Source: Typhlomys cinereus (taxonomy: Eukaryota; Chordata; Mammalia; Rodentia; Platacanthomyidae). From it: a stretch of 64,000 bases of DNA. Made by a program: the position numbers and the translations under genes. The stretch lies in contig JALPQD010000624.1 of the NCBI GenBank assembly GCA_023101885.1, positions 124,001-188,000 of the forward strand. The letters run 5' to 3'. The stretch's first letter is position 1, and each line of letters begins with the position of its first letter. Positions 1 to 10,549 of the stretch are shown here, piece after piece. The notes beneath the pieces are model-generated. The model ran no database searches. It was not told where the DNA came from and saw nothing but the letters and a program-made list of their open reading frames with translations.

Positions 1-298
1 GCTGCAATATTTTAGACATGCAAACTTTCATCACAGAAGAAAAGGGGCAAAGAAAATAAGAGCGTCACATGCTCTACGGTGCTGTTATGTCTTCTCAGGC
101 ATCTGTATGTAGCTACATTCAGTAGAGAATAAGGAAAGGCTCACATATCACTGGTTAACTCAGTGTCTTGTCCATTTAGATGTGGAGTAGGTGAACATGG
201 ATACAGTTCAAACAACAGACTTTGACCCAGATACAAATTCAATCTTGTCACCGCCTATTTTTGTACAACTCATAGATTATGGATGTTCTGTTTTTTAA

Positions 299-582
299 AT
301 TTTTATTTGTGTATGTATGTGTGCGCGCACACATGCATGTGTGTAAAAGAGGGCACTGTGTGTACTCACATACAGGCCCCAAGGTTGACTTTGGAGACAT
401 CCTGCATTGCTCTACCTACCTTTTGCTTTGTTCTGGGGTTTCCTCAGCTCTGCCTTCCAGGCCTAGAAGTGTAGACTGCTGTCATTTCTCCCTGACATTT
501 TCATGTGGGATCTGGGATCTGAACTCAGGTCCTTTTGCTTTCATGGCAAAGGTTTAGTTCCTTGAGTCATCTCTCCAGTCTA
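299..582 (-). mobile_element. Old B2-like tRNA-derived SINE
   Basis: Read on the minus strand this starts with a tRNA-like head (reverse complement of the CATCTCTCCAG-type end near 570-580), has a GC-poor body and ends in a CA-rich tail near 300-350. Imperfect flanking duplications at 282-298 and 583-599 (15 of 17 bases alike) mark it as a retroposed copy. The divergence makes it an older relative of the young SINE found at 2196. Confidence 0.75.
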
Positions 583-655
583 GATGTTTTATTTTTTAAG
601 TGGACAGGGATAAAAATAAAAAGAACAGTATTTTGTAGATCATGAAATTCAAATC

Positions 656-980
656 CCTTGTGTGAGCGTATATGTGTTCAGTGCACATATGTGCATGAGT
701 GTATTTGCACATATGTATACACATGTATATACAGATCAGAGAACCACTTTGGGATTGTTTCTGAGGAGCCATCCATCTTGTTTCTTGGAGCAGAACCTCT
801 CACTGACTTAGATCTTGTGCTTTAGACTAGCTGGCCAGTGAGCCCCAAGGATCGTCCTATTCTACCTTCCTGTGCTGGGATTACAAGCATGCCCTGACTT
901 TCTAATTTGAATACTGGGAATCAAACTCAGGCCTTTCTGCTTGCAAGCAAGCATTTCACTAGCTACGCTATCTCTCCAAT
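656..980 (-). mobile_element. B3-like SINE
   Basis: The minus strand carries a B2-type tRNA head (ends at about 980), a middle part with the B3-type 'ctggccagtgagcccca' block near 830-850, and a TG/TA-rich tail. A 9-bp direct repeat (attcaaatc) lies at 647-655 and 981-989. The match to rodent B3 is from memory of the consensus. Confidence 0.7.
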
Positions 981-1374
981 ATTCAAATCTCAATGTATGC
1001 AAGTAATATTTGATTGGAATGCAGCCATGCTCGCTGATTCATGTGTTGCCTATGGTCATGTTCACGCTACAGCTGGTAGCAGAACTGAGCAGTTGTGACA
1101 GAGGCCATATGGGTGCCTGAATGGCCATTTACGGAAAAAGTATGATGGTCCCCGAGTTTGTTAGTACTTTAGCCATACTTGCATTAGGGGACTTATAGCC
1201 AGTTGAAGAACCAGAGGAATTCCAAGAATGGAGAAATGACTTTAGGTGGCAATAAAGCTCTAAGAGAAAATGTGCCCAAGTGAAGCTCAATGGGTAAAGA
1301 CACTGGGCATCACAGTTAGTGGAAAAGATCATCAAATGCGGCCTGATCAACTTGGAGTCACACTGGGAGCAAAG

Positions 1375-1550
1375 CGTGTGATTTTGTCAAGTTCCATAAC
1401 TTTTCTCAATCTGTTTCCTTAGCTGTTCAGTGGAAATAACAATACCTACTTCCCAGGACTGTGGCAGAACTTGTGGTAAGACAGAGTATGCAAAGAAGCT
1501 AGCCTGGGACACAGCTGTTACCCCACCCATGTCAGCTGTCAGTCACAGCA
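1375..1550 (-). mobile_element. MIR fossil
   Basis: The order 'gtcaagttccataacttt', 'gtttccttagctgttcagtgg', 'aataacaatacctacttccc' is the typical antisense MIR core (loss of polarity and length expected of this ancient SINE). It is heavily diverged, predates rodents and has no coding role. Confidence 0.6.
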
Positions 1551-1734
1551 GTTGCCATTTGTTCTCACACTCAGACACCTACTAAGGAAACAAAGACAGC
1601 ATTTCACTAAAACTTAAGCCTCTCAGATGTGATAGGAGAAAGAATTTTAAGAAATGTTTCTGGAGATGATGAATGTGTGTAATTGTCAAAGAATAGTTGC
1701 AACTAAAAATATTCCAAAAAAGTGCTAAACAAAT

Positions 1735-1985
1735 GTAGACCAAAAGAGGACTCAGAGGGAAGTTTGACATGCACACTAAAGGATGCTCCAGGAATGGGGG
1801 GGCAGCGGGGCAGGGTGGGGAGAACACTGGGAGAAAGGGAGGGAGGGGGGAAAGGAAAGGGAAAAGGGGGGGAGGGAGCAAGAGGATCCAGGGAGGGGTG
1901 AAAGGAGGGAGGGGAATGGGGTACTTATCAACTTTGTACGAGTGGAATAAATAAATGAAAAAAAATTAAATAAAAAAACATGTTA
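1735..1985 (+). mobile_element. LINE-1 3' end with G-rich polypurine tract
   Basis: A strongly purine-biased, G-run-rich tract (about 1790-1920) is followed by 'gtacttatcaactttgtac' and an A-rich tail. The same arrangement occurs at 47690-47880 and, inverted, at 29116-29440. A G-rich polypurine stretch is a known feature of mammalian L1 3' UTRs. No ORF2 is attached, so this is a 5'-truncated copy. Confidence 0.65.
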
Positions 1986-2195
1986 TGAAATAAACTTTCT
2001 TAGTGTATTATGGAGGAAGAAGGGAGAGAAGAAAGGAAGGACAGAAAAGAGAAAGGAAGAAATGAAAGGAGCCTAATTATTAGACATTGTTGTTGTTTTA
2101 CAGCAGAGTATGTTAGCATAGTATCTTACTGTGGTCACTTTAGTTTTACAAGCCCAGAAATTCTATTTTGCAGTGCCATTAAGAGTCTTTATGAG

Positions 2196-2480
2196 GGGCT
2201 GGAGAGGTGGCTCAGAGGTTAAGCCTCTGCCTTGCAGGCAGAAGGTCCTGAGTTCGGGTCCCAGATCCCACGTATAGACGCCAGGCGGAAGCGGGCGGCC
2301 TGCGTTTCTGGTCCTGGTAGGGCAGAGCCTGTGAATCCCGGGGCAGAGTAAACAAGGAGGAGGTGGAGGCATCCATGGTGGTTCCTGAATTCTTCCGTGG
2401 TTCTATACACACAGATACACAAACATACATACATACACACGCACACACACTCACAATTGAATAAAAAAAAAATTAAAAAA
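2196..2480 (+). mobile_element. Young tRNA-derived SINE, copy 1
   Basis: The copy has a B2-type head with a pol III A box (tggctcagagg, 2208-2218) and B box (gttcgggtcc, 2252-2261), a CpG-rich body, a CA-rich segment and an A-rich tail with AATAAA. A perfect 15-bp target duplication, aagagtctttatgag, flanks it at 2181-2195 and 2481-2495. This copy keeps the 'agagtaaacaaggagg' body segment near 2345 that other copies lack. Perfect flanks and conserved CpGs mean recent insertion. It is a SINE, not a functional tRNA gene. Confidence 0.92.
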
Positions 2481-2515
2481 AAGAGTCTTTATGAGAAGTT
2501 GGTGACTTTGATAAA

Positions 2516-2554
2516 TGCGTGTGCGCGTGCACACACACACACACACACACACAC
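2516..2554. repeat. (CA)n microsatellite
   Basis: A GT/GC start followed by about 13 uninterrupted CA units, just after young SINE copy 1. It is probably length-variable. Confidence 0.9.
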
Positions 2555-2559
2555 TTTTG

Positions 2560-4020
2560 CATTTCACTTCAGAGCTTAATGGATCTCTTGAAGCCCATCT
2601 TGGTTTGCCAATTAAGAATGCCTGCTCTAGTTTCTCACATAATTATAAAGCCCACAAGATATCGACACATGAACCAGAAGTCAAATGACTAATGTATGAA
2701 GAAGAAATCATGTCAAGTGGACTAAGATCCTTGCATGGGCCCATCAACTCATTCTCTTATTACACAAAAGCTATATGGACAGCCAAAACCCAATTAAAAA
2801 TCAGTATGGAATCATAGCAAAGGGGGTTTGAGAATGGTCTTAATGGCTCTTGTCGCCAAGCTACGATAGTCTGATGCATCTCTTTCCGCTGGAGAAGCAA
2901 CCTCTGCCAAAACAGCCAGTCTGGACCTTCCCCAGGGGACAATTCTTGGTGTTTTCACTCTCTATTTGCAGGTGCACTAAGGATAAACGCATTCTGCTAT
3001 TACTCTTGCCAAAGACATATGCAATTCAAGCAGCCACAGTCCATCTCTTCTATTAGGAAATATACCTTATGTAACAAACAGACTCCTTAGGGTGATTTGG
3101 TGTATGCATTGTGATTTTTTAGAAAGGATTCTTAATTTCCAGTCTAGAAGGTCCCTTACTGCTATAGGATGAGGGTCAATGTTCCCCACATGCCCACACT
3201 GTTCTAGACTTGGTCCCCGGGGCAATGTTATTGAGAACATGCCTTTAGGAGGTAAGGCTTTACCGGGTGATTTCAACAGCTCTGTGGCCATTTTCAGGGT
3301 GGACCTAGAGAAGAAACCCTGGGTTGCTGGAGGAGGGCTCTCTGGGGTCTTGGGATGGTCCAGAAGGAAGGGAATGGATCCTTCCCTGTGGCCCACAAGT
3401 GTTTGCCCTGTGAAAAGAGGAAGAGGGGCTAGTTGAAAGGAAGGTTAGAGAGGAGTTTCTGAAAACACAAGGCAGTTCCCCCAGTGTTGGTCATGGGTTA
3501 TGGGAACTCAGGGAAAATAATCAAGTCCAGGAAAGGGGAGGCAAATGGTGATTGCCCATTTGTTTGTGAAAATCCAAGCGGGGGAAGAGTCAACTATGGT
3601 GGAAAGATTAAGGCACTGGAGAGAGCTAGAAAACCTTGCATATTTAAATAGATTCATCATTATCATTTGCCTCAGGGGAGAAATAGCAATGTCAGGAATG
3701 AACTAATGATTACTGGCAACATCCTTAGAAGAGACACTGGGAGAGACTGTGTTGGGAGCGCTGAGGAGCGCAGAGCATGACCCAGCCAGCGAACGCTGTC
3801 CGAAGAGAACAAGGCAGGCCCCTGGGGATGCCTCTGAATTCTTGACCCATCTAAATCCCACCAAGATAGAAAAGTGTGAAGCACAGTGTGGCCAAATGTC
3901 TTCAATGAAGGGGAAGAAAGAGAGGGGAAAGAACCTCAGAGGTTGACATTTTGGACATTGGGACAGAAAGAGTGGTAAGGCAACGCTGAGCAGAGCTTAG
4001 ATGTTCATGTAAAAAGTATT
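2560..4020. other. Unique sequence, no feature recognised
   Basis: I see no repeat family, splice-framed exon or RNA gene here. Short opposed ORFs around 3067-3436 show no known domain. The block 3720-3860 is more GC-rich but carries nothing recognisable. Confidence 0.5.
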
Positions 4021-4214
4021 TCACTTCCTATTTCTTTTTTCTTCTTCCTTTTCCTCTTCTTCCTCTTTCTTCTGCTTCCTTTCCTCCTCCTCCCTCTTTC
4101 TCTTCTTCTCATTTTTCTTTCTCTTCCTCTTTCTCCTCCTCCTCCTCCTCTTCCTCCCCTCCTCCTCTTCCTCCTTCTACTCTCCATTCTCCTTTTCCTC
4201 CTTCTCCTTCTGCC
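4021..4214. repeat. Polypyrimidine tract
   Basis: Nearly 190 bases of C and T with very few purine interruptions, made of mixed CTT, CCT and TCC units. The minus-strand ORF of Arg, Lys and Gly across it is a composition artefact. Long homopurine-homopyrimidine tracts can adopt triplex structure. Confidence 0.9.
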
Positions 4215-4449
4215 CGTGTCAACTATGAATTTTCACTGGTGTTCCCTGCACATCTGGCAGTGCTGCGGCTTGCCAATGCGGCTCGGCAAGGAAAATGTGC
4301 TAGGTAAGTGAAGATTCACAGTCTTGAGGTTGTTCAGGGCTTTGGGGGAAGAAGATGGATCCACATTTGGTCATAAGGAATTTCAGATGACATGGATTCT
4401 AAAAGGAAATGTCAAACAGAAATCAAGCTCAACACAGAGGTGTGGAACT

Positions 4450-4550
4450 GTATAGTTCAGGCTTTTCCAGAGGCGGAAGCGCAAGGATCGCTTGGGTCTA
4501 GAGGTTTAAGACCAGTCTGGACAACTTAATGAAACTTCATATTAAAATCA
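4450..4550 (+). mobile_element. 7SL-derived monomer, early B1/FLAM-like
   Basis: The stretch 'aggatcgcttgggtctagag' followed by 'tttaagaccagtctggacaa' reads closer to the ancestral 7SL/FLAM/PB1 form than to late rodent B1. It has no clear poly(A) tail and no duplications that I could define. Confidence 0.55.
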
Positions 4551-4689
4551 ATAATCAATCCATCCATGAATCAATATGAAGGATGGGGGTTGGGGACTGT
4601 CATGGGAGGAAAGGATGCAGACATATTATTTTTCCACTACAAAGTCCTTTCCTTATATTACTTGACTTTTGACCTTATGATTCATATTA

Positions 4690-5104
4690 GTTAGATATAT
4701 AGATGTTAACTTGACAATTGAAGGTTGAGCTCTGGGCACATTTGTGAAGAGTTAGTAGGTAAGGCAAACCCCTGCGCAAACCTGCAGGAAATTGTTCTAA
4801 TCAATGATCCAGCCTATGGTGAGGTGCGATGATTCCCTGAGCAGACGGATAAATGGGAGGAGATGATTCAGCAAGTGGGAATTCTTCAGTATATTTTAGG
4901 CAGACATGAAGACTGGAAAGTAGGGTTTGCTCCTCTTTCAGCAATCCCTGAAGATATAGTGTAACGAGTTCCCTCAACTCCTGGTTTGAATTCTCCTGTA
5001 AAGTTGGACCAAGAACTGTAATCTAAAATCATAAGAAAGAATATTGTTCTCCTAAGCTCTTTGGTCATGAATTTATTAGCAACATGAAGACAAACAGAAA
5101 CATG
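4690..5104 (+). mobile_element. MaLR-like solo LTR, family B
   Basis: It begins with 'gttaacttgacaattg', continues through 'gagctctgggcacatttgtg' and ends near 'ttgttctcctaagctctttg' and 'ttattagcaacatgaag'. Five other copies lie in the window (9311, 9632, 10843, 36612, 46085). The order resembles rodent MT/ORR1-type ERVL-MaLR LTRs. Only LTR sequence is seen, with no viral coding region. Confidence 0.65.
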
Positions 5105-5296
5105 AATGTATAATATTTCAATAAATAAAAACATGGAAGAGGAAAAAATTAGAAATTGAAGTAAAGGAAAAATCTGGATTACAAAAAAAAGTCATTTGGG
5201 AGCCAGGTTGGGTTAAAAATGAGGAAGTAAATGTGAGTGGGAACTCCCTGGCATGGTACACGGTAGTCATAAAATAAACCAAGATAAGACAGACTT

Positions 5297-5331
5297 TCTT
5301 TCTTTCTTTCTTTCTTTCTTTTTTTTTTTTG
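5297..5331. repeat. (TTTC)n with T run
   Basis: About six TTTC units followed by ten or more T. A minus-strand poly(A)-type tail is possible, but I cannot identify an element attached to it. Confidence 0.8.
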
Positions 5332-5334
5332 ATC

Positions 5335-5970
5335 AGCTAATCAGAAGCAAGAGTAATAATAATACTCTCTTGAGCCACAGCTTATTAACAGACAAGAGCT
5401 AATTCTGCACTTCTAAAAGTATTTAGAATGTACTAGGAGAGATTCTCAGTACATGAGTAATTCAGGGTACATTTTCCTTGCGGAGAGAAGTGGGTAAACT
5501 TTCTATCACTAGTAAAAGAAATACGCAGGAACAATTCTCAGCCCTGTTCTTCCTCAGGCTATTTACTAAGAAGCAAGGCAGATAAGCCATCATACATTTC
5601 TCTGTTTCCTTAATGGATTCTAAACCAGGTTGGTTATTAAATGTCTTACATTTAATCTGTGTCCACTGTAGCTGAGGTTGAGTCTTCTGGGTCTCTGGCC
5701 AGATACAATGAATGAATTGGGAGAGGGGGTGCCCTTTGGGACACAAGGCTGGCCTTGATAGAAGAGACCAATGGGAACCACAGGACAGTGAGGATAAAGA
5801 GATCTAGATCAATGAAGAGAGTAGTACTGAAATCTGACCACATCAAGGGCTTTTGGAATTTCTGATGTAGGTTTTCAAAGAACCCGAGAATTTACAGGGC
5901 TTACCACCTCCCAGTTGGTGCTATTTTTGAAGGATGGCAATGTGAGGGCCACTAAGTTAGCACAAATTTT
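5335..5970. other. Unique sequence, no feature recognised
   Basis: Overlapping minus-strand ORFs at 5462-5846 have no recognisable domain. No repeat is identified. Confidence 0.5.
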
Positions 5971-5977
5971 TTATATT

Positions 5978-6095
5978 AAAAAAAAAGAAACTGAGACCAA
6001 AAGGTTATTGAGTTTGTCATCGATCACCCAGCTAATAGAGCTGGGACTAGAAGCTCCGTCCATCTTTCCCTCAGCTCTAAGTACCTCAGGATGCA
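5978..6095 (+). mobile_element. MIR fossil
   Basis: The motif order 'aaactgagaccaaaaggtta', 'gatcacccagctaatagagc', 'tgggactagaagctc' follows the MIR core and 3' part (gaaactgag... cacacagctagtaag... gggattcgaac). It is old and diverged. Confidence 0.6.
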
Positions 6096-6099
6096 TCTC

Positions 6100-6877
6100 C
6101 TAGAAGCGCGAGTACCCTCTGTCATAACCGCAGCACAGTTATTGTAATAGGGAACTAATATCAAAACAAACAATATGCTCTCTGTTCAGATCTTATCAAT
6201 TTTCCCAGTAAAGTCCTGTAGGTGTTCCAAATTCAGACAAATGTAGATGCTCAATTTCCTTTAATCTGAAACAATTCCGATATTGTCTTTTAGGACCTTG
6301 ATACATTTGAAGAGTACAGGCCAGTTATCCTAAAGAATGGCACTAAATTTGAGTTTATTGGATGCTTCCATTTGATATAATTCAAGTTCTGAATCTGGGC
6401 ACACACAAACACCTTTTAGGGCATAGCATCAAGAGACATATGAAGTCAGTTTTGTTACATTTCTGATAATATGACTACTGGTCACTTAGGATGTATCTGC
6501 TGGGTTTCTCTGTGATAAAATTATCATTTTGCCAACTTTTCAATTAATATGTGTCTTGTAAAGAGACAATCACATCACACTTGGCCCACCAATCATGAAT
6601 AATGTGGTAGTCACCAAATGGCAATTCTCTAATTCTGTCCTTTCTTTTAATTTACTCACTGGAATCTTATCTTAAGGACAGCTTTTCTCATTCATTCATT
6701 CCATCATTCACCCATATTAGTATCGACTCTTGGATTCTTTCTTTAATTCTAGAACTCATATCTCTCGGGATCCAAGTGAGATTTCTTTCTTCTATATGAT
6801 CCTGTAACTTATAATATTTTATTGATTCAGAATGTTTTATTAGCTTATCATATTCATTCAAAAGTAAAGTTAACATA
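6100..6877. other. AT-rich unique sequence, no feature recognised
   Basis: No element could be named with confidence. A weak MIR-like patch near 6180-6225 is too diverged to call. Confidence 0.5.
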
Positions 6878-7531
6878 CAGTCATATGCAGATTAATAACA
6901 GAGATACATTTTGAGAAATGCATAGTTTGGCAATTTCACAATTGTGTGACTATCATAGAACTTATTTCTACAACCCTATATGGACGGTATAGGTCAGTGA
7001 GCTCTTGATGCAAATGAGAAACACTGTAAGAAAAGATGTATGGGGCCAGTAAGATAATGCAGTGAGCTTCTTGAATTTGATCAAGAAGGAAAAGAACTGA
7101 TTTCTGAAAGTTGTCCTTTGACATGTATCCATGCAGCTTGGTTTACATGTGTGTACATTTTCTCTATGTCTCGTCTTTCTCATAAAAAAACAAAGATGAA
7201 TAAAACTGTTGTTGTCATAGCATGGCACTCTATCTTACCCTACCTTTTTCATAATAGACAAGACATTCTAAAATAATGATTAAGAAGCATAACAATTGCA
7301 TGAGCTGAAGCATACTTGCTTAGTATTATGTACAACACGTAATTGCATGTGCTGTGTACTCTTGTGTGCTTGGCAGCACTGTAGGTTTGTTTATACCAGC
7401 ATCCCCATAAAACCCATGGCATGATGCTGCACCCTGACCGCGAGCACAGTTCCCAGCTCCATTACAACCTTAGGGATGACCATCATACACGTGCTCCATC
7501 ACCGACCAAAATATTGTTATGTGGTCCATGG
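6878..7531. mobile_element. DNA transposon fossil, mariner/Tigger-type ends
   Basis: The left end (tacagtcatatg..., 6878) and right end (...catggcagta, 7531) are degenerate inverted repeats next to TA, as expected for TA-targeting transposons. The left arm 'gagatacattttgagaaatg' and the right arm 'ccagcatccccataaaac' to 'tccattacaaccttaggg' match what I remember of the two arms of one old mammalian DNA transposon. The middle (7000-7340) is unrecognised. No transposase ORF survives. The exact family is uncertain. Confidence 0.5.
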
Positions 7532-7855
7532 CAGTATTTCCAAATGCGTGAAAAATTCAAGTTAAATTAGTTAAAAAATAAATTTCAAGAGTCAAAATCT
7601 ACAGCTGAACTAGATAACAGAAAGTTATGCAAGTTGTAAATGAGAGTCACACTTGAATTGCAAAATCTCTGACAGTCAGTTTAGATGTAAGACAGAAAAC
7701 CCACCATAAACTAAGTTGCAATATTTTTAATTGGCTCATAAATTGTTTTGTTGTCCTTGTTCTTGCCAGTGTAGGCTCCAAGCAAGGTTAAAGGCCCTAG
7801 GGTTAGGGCTCTGGATCATATTATCAGGGTCACAATGGTAATAAAAATTACCTTA

Positions 7856-7985
7856 AGCCGGGAATGGCGGCGACTCACACCTCTAATCCCAACATTTAGG
7901 AGTCTGAAGCAGGAGGATTGTTGTGAGTTCAAGGTCACAACAAGTTCAAGGTCATAGTGTGAGATCTGGTCACAGACAACATGTT
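7856..7985 (+). mobile_element. B1 SINE
   Basis: The 7SL order is visible: 'gccgggaatggcggcgactc', 'ctctaatcccaacattta', 'gaagcaggaggattgttgtg', 'gttcaaggtcacaac'. The final part has a small internal repetition (caaggtcacaacaagttcaaggtcat). It merges at the right with a T run described separately. Confidence 0.8.
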
Positions 7986-8022
7986 CTTTTTTTTTTTTTT
8001 TTTGCCTTACAGACAACATGTT
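7973..8022. repeat. Short direct repeat around a T run
   Basis: The 14-base word acagacaacatgtt lies on both sides of a run of about 19 T plus 'gcctt'. The pattern is that of a very short antisense poly(A) insertion with its target duplication at the tail of the B1 copy. Confidence 0.7.
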
Positions 8023-8039
8023 GATCCTTCTCAGCTACC

Positions 8040-8625
8040 TTAAGTGTTCTCAGAGACATGTTTGTAGGGAATCAACCTACCCCTACTCTTGCCCTCAAGA
8101 AAACAGAAAAGGGAGCACCCCACCTCACGTTCATAGTGGGAGGAGCAAAGTCCTCCAGCCACAAACCATTTCTGGAGATGGGGTCCCTCTTTGCTCAGAC
8201 CCCGGTCCCCACACCACCGTCCATGGTACTTGACAGAGGGATTCTGGAGTTGCATTGTTTCTGGCTTTGTGAGTCCTAAGGAGGATGCCAGTTCACAAGT
8301 AAGTATTTGCCATTTTGGCTATAATTATGCTGTCTGATTTGAAAGAAGCAAACATCTGCCCTGTCCTTGGTTTCATCGTGATGCCATTGTGCGAACAGAA
8401 GGTGGCTATTTAGCAGACTGGAAATTAAACATGTTTTTATTTTTAGAAACAAGCAAAGGTAACTATGGATCACAGAGAAATGAAAATAATGCTTGGGGCG
8501 CACACCTCTGTTCTTTAGGGTTCATTCTCAGGGAAATTCCTGTCAGGGTTTAGGGATGAGTGTTGGACATTAGAATCCTTTGCCAATGAGGAGCCACATT
8601 GAACCAATTGAGTGGGAATGTTTAA
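8040..8625. other. Unique sequence, no feature recognised
   Basis: ORFs overlap on both strands at 8018-8279, with no domain or codon signal I can defend. Confidence 0.45.
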
Positions 8626-8627
8626 CA

Positions 8628-8815
8628 TGGTGGTTCTCGCAGTATAGTAAGGTTCCCCCAAAGGGCCATTTGATAGGAGCTGAGGGTGCACTCATCATTG
8701 TCACAGTGATGGTGGAGGGTAACTGGCACAGACTGAACTAGGCAGGCAAGTTAAATGCCCTGCCATGCATGGGACAGGGCTGGGCGTCAAAGCTGCACAA
8801 CCCCCAGTCCTTCAC
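8628..8815 (+). mobile_element. hAT-type nonautonomous element, MER20-like
   Basis: 'ggtggttctc' starts the element, followed by 'cccccaaagggccatttgat', 'cattgtcacagtgatgg', 'ggtaactggcacagactgaa' and 'catgcatgggacagggc', in the order of the MER20 consensus as I remember it. It is diverged, with no intact terminal repeat at the right end. Confidence 0.5.
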
Positions 8816-8819
8816 TGAA

Positions 8820-9310
8820 GCCAGAGCTGCAGCTGATGTTTTGGCCCCCGGGAGCAGCTATAGGTCAAAGATCAGTTGAGAAAAGATCTACAGGCTAAAA
8901 AACAAAGTCACTTTCTTAACAGGGAAACGAAACCAAAGCAGACCTCGCACTGAGGGGAAACGACTCTTGAAATTGTGGCCTTGCTTTCTGTAATTAGCTC
9001 TACATCTGCTTGAGTGGACACAGAGGCGCTGTGGAAGGTGATGATTAACTTCCGGCTACTCCTGGGACCTGATGCACGTCAGAGAGCCGTGGTTAGTGGC
9101 ATGTTTCTGTGGTCTGGTGTCTAATTGCATGGCTGCAGCTTCTTTAACTGAAAAGGGAGGTTCACCTCACTCAGGTGTCTTGTCAGTCTGAAATCTAGGC
9201 CCAGCACTTACTTATTTCTCTATAGTACTTATTGCAGCATGGGATCATCTTCTGTGTTTACTGACTAGATAGAATTCTTTCCTAGATTATGGGCTCCACA
9301 AGGGCAGTGT
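8820..9310. other. Unique sequence, no feature recognised
   Basis: Mixed-composition single-copy sequence with no repeat or ORF of note. Confidence 0.5.
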
Positions 9311-9548
9311 CATAGTGAGGCACAAGTGTCAACTTGACAGTTGAGAGTTCAAGCTCTGGGCACATTTGTGGAGAATTCTGAGTGAATCTGAAGGAGATTG
9401 TCTAGCCAGTAAGAGAAGGTCCAGCCTAGGGTAGGTGGGATTAGGCCCTGGAATAAATCACAGAGAGCTGGTTGAGTGAGTCGGCATCCTTCTGTTCATT
9501 TGGCCAGACATGCAGGTCTGGCAAGTAAGAACTGTCCCTCTCTCAGCT
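9311..9548 (+). mobile_element. Family B LTR, truncated copy
   Basis: It starts with 'gaggcacaagtgtcaacttg' and runs in register with the full copy at 9632 up to 'ccctctctcagct', where it stops. The last third of the LTR, with the polyadenylation region, is missing. Only about 85 bases separate it from the next copy. Confidence 0.7.
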
Positions 9549-9631
9549 GGGGCAAACCCAGCCCCTTGCTGCACCCTGACTCGCTAAACAGACATGGCCG
9601 TTTTGTCCAGAGACCCTAATTCAGTCGATAT

Positions 9632-10062
9632 TATAGTTAGGCACAGGTGTCAACTTAACAGTTGAGGGTTTGAGCTCTGGGCACATTGTAGAGAATTAGT
9701 AGTTGAGTAAGCCCAGAGCAAAACTGAAGGAGATTGTCTAGTTGATGGAGTAGACCCCACCCATGGTGGGTAGAACTGGGCCCTAAACAAGTGAATAAAA
9801 TAGAGAGAGCTGGTTGAGGAAGTTGGCATCCTCTTGTACACTTGGCCAGACATACTGGTCTGGCAAGTAAAGATTGTCCCTCTCTCAGCCATTATGTAGA
9901 GATGGTGTGGCCAGTTTCCTTGGCCCTGGTGTTGGTGCGTGCTCTCCCATCAAGCTGGACTGAGAACTATAAATGGACTGTCATAAGGAAATAAATCCTT
10001 GTTCCTTTAAGCTGATAAATGCTAATGGTCATTTATCAGCAACCATGCAGGCAGAATGCAAC
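9632..10062 (+). mobile_element. Family B LTR, near full length
   Basis: It carries the family start ('gttaggcacaggtgtcaact'), the middle block 'ggccagacatactggtctgg', the 'tctcagccattatg' block, the 'caagctggactgagaactat' block and the 3' end 'aaataaatccttgttccttt' with AATAAA. Together with the truncated copy at 9311 it forms a near-tandem direct pair. Confidence 0.7.
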
Positions 10063-10265
10063 AGTCAACAACAACTCAAATATGTACACTGTCATGCAAG
10101 ATGCCTGGTAGAATATAGAAACTTAACTAGCATATGGAAAATACCAACTTTAATGAGGTGTAACTGCCTATTGTCAAATGCACTGTTCTAACTCAATGGG
10201 TTTTGACAAATGCTTGTACTCAGGTAACTACTACCAGAGTCAAGACACAGAAACTCCATTACCTG

Positions 10266-10475
10266 GGGATGGAGAGGTGGCTCAGGGGTTAAGCCTATGC
10301 CTTGCAGGCGGAAGGTCCTGAGTTCGGATCCTAGACCCCATGTATAGACGCCGGGTGGAAGCGGGGGTGGCCTGCGTTTCTGGTCCTGGTAGGGCGGAGC
10401 CTGTGAATCCCGGGGCAGAGTAAACAAGGAGGAGGTGGAGGCGGTTGCATGGTGGTTCCCGAATTCGCCCGTGGT

Positions 10476-10521
<46 letters not shown>

Positions 10522-10549
10522 CAATTGAATAAAAAAAATTTTAAAAAAA
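10266..10549 (+). mobile_element. Young tRNA-derived SINE, copy 2
   Basis: Same family as the copy at 2196, with the tRNA head, CpG-rich body and the longer body variant with 'agagtaaacaagg' near 10415. About 19 CA units and an AATAAA-containing A-rich tail follow. The 17-bp duplication agaaactccattacctg is perfect at 10249-10265 and 10550-10566. The minus-strand ORFs rich in Cys and Val across the CA tract are artefacts. Confidence 0.92.

Noticed and set aside
4005..4187. Arg/Lys/Gly-rich minus ORF
   Set aside because: It is the translation of a homopyrimidine tract, not a basic protein.
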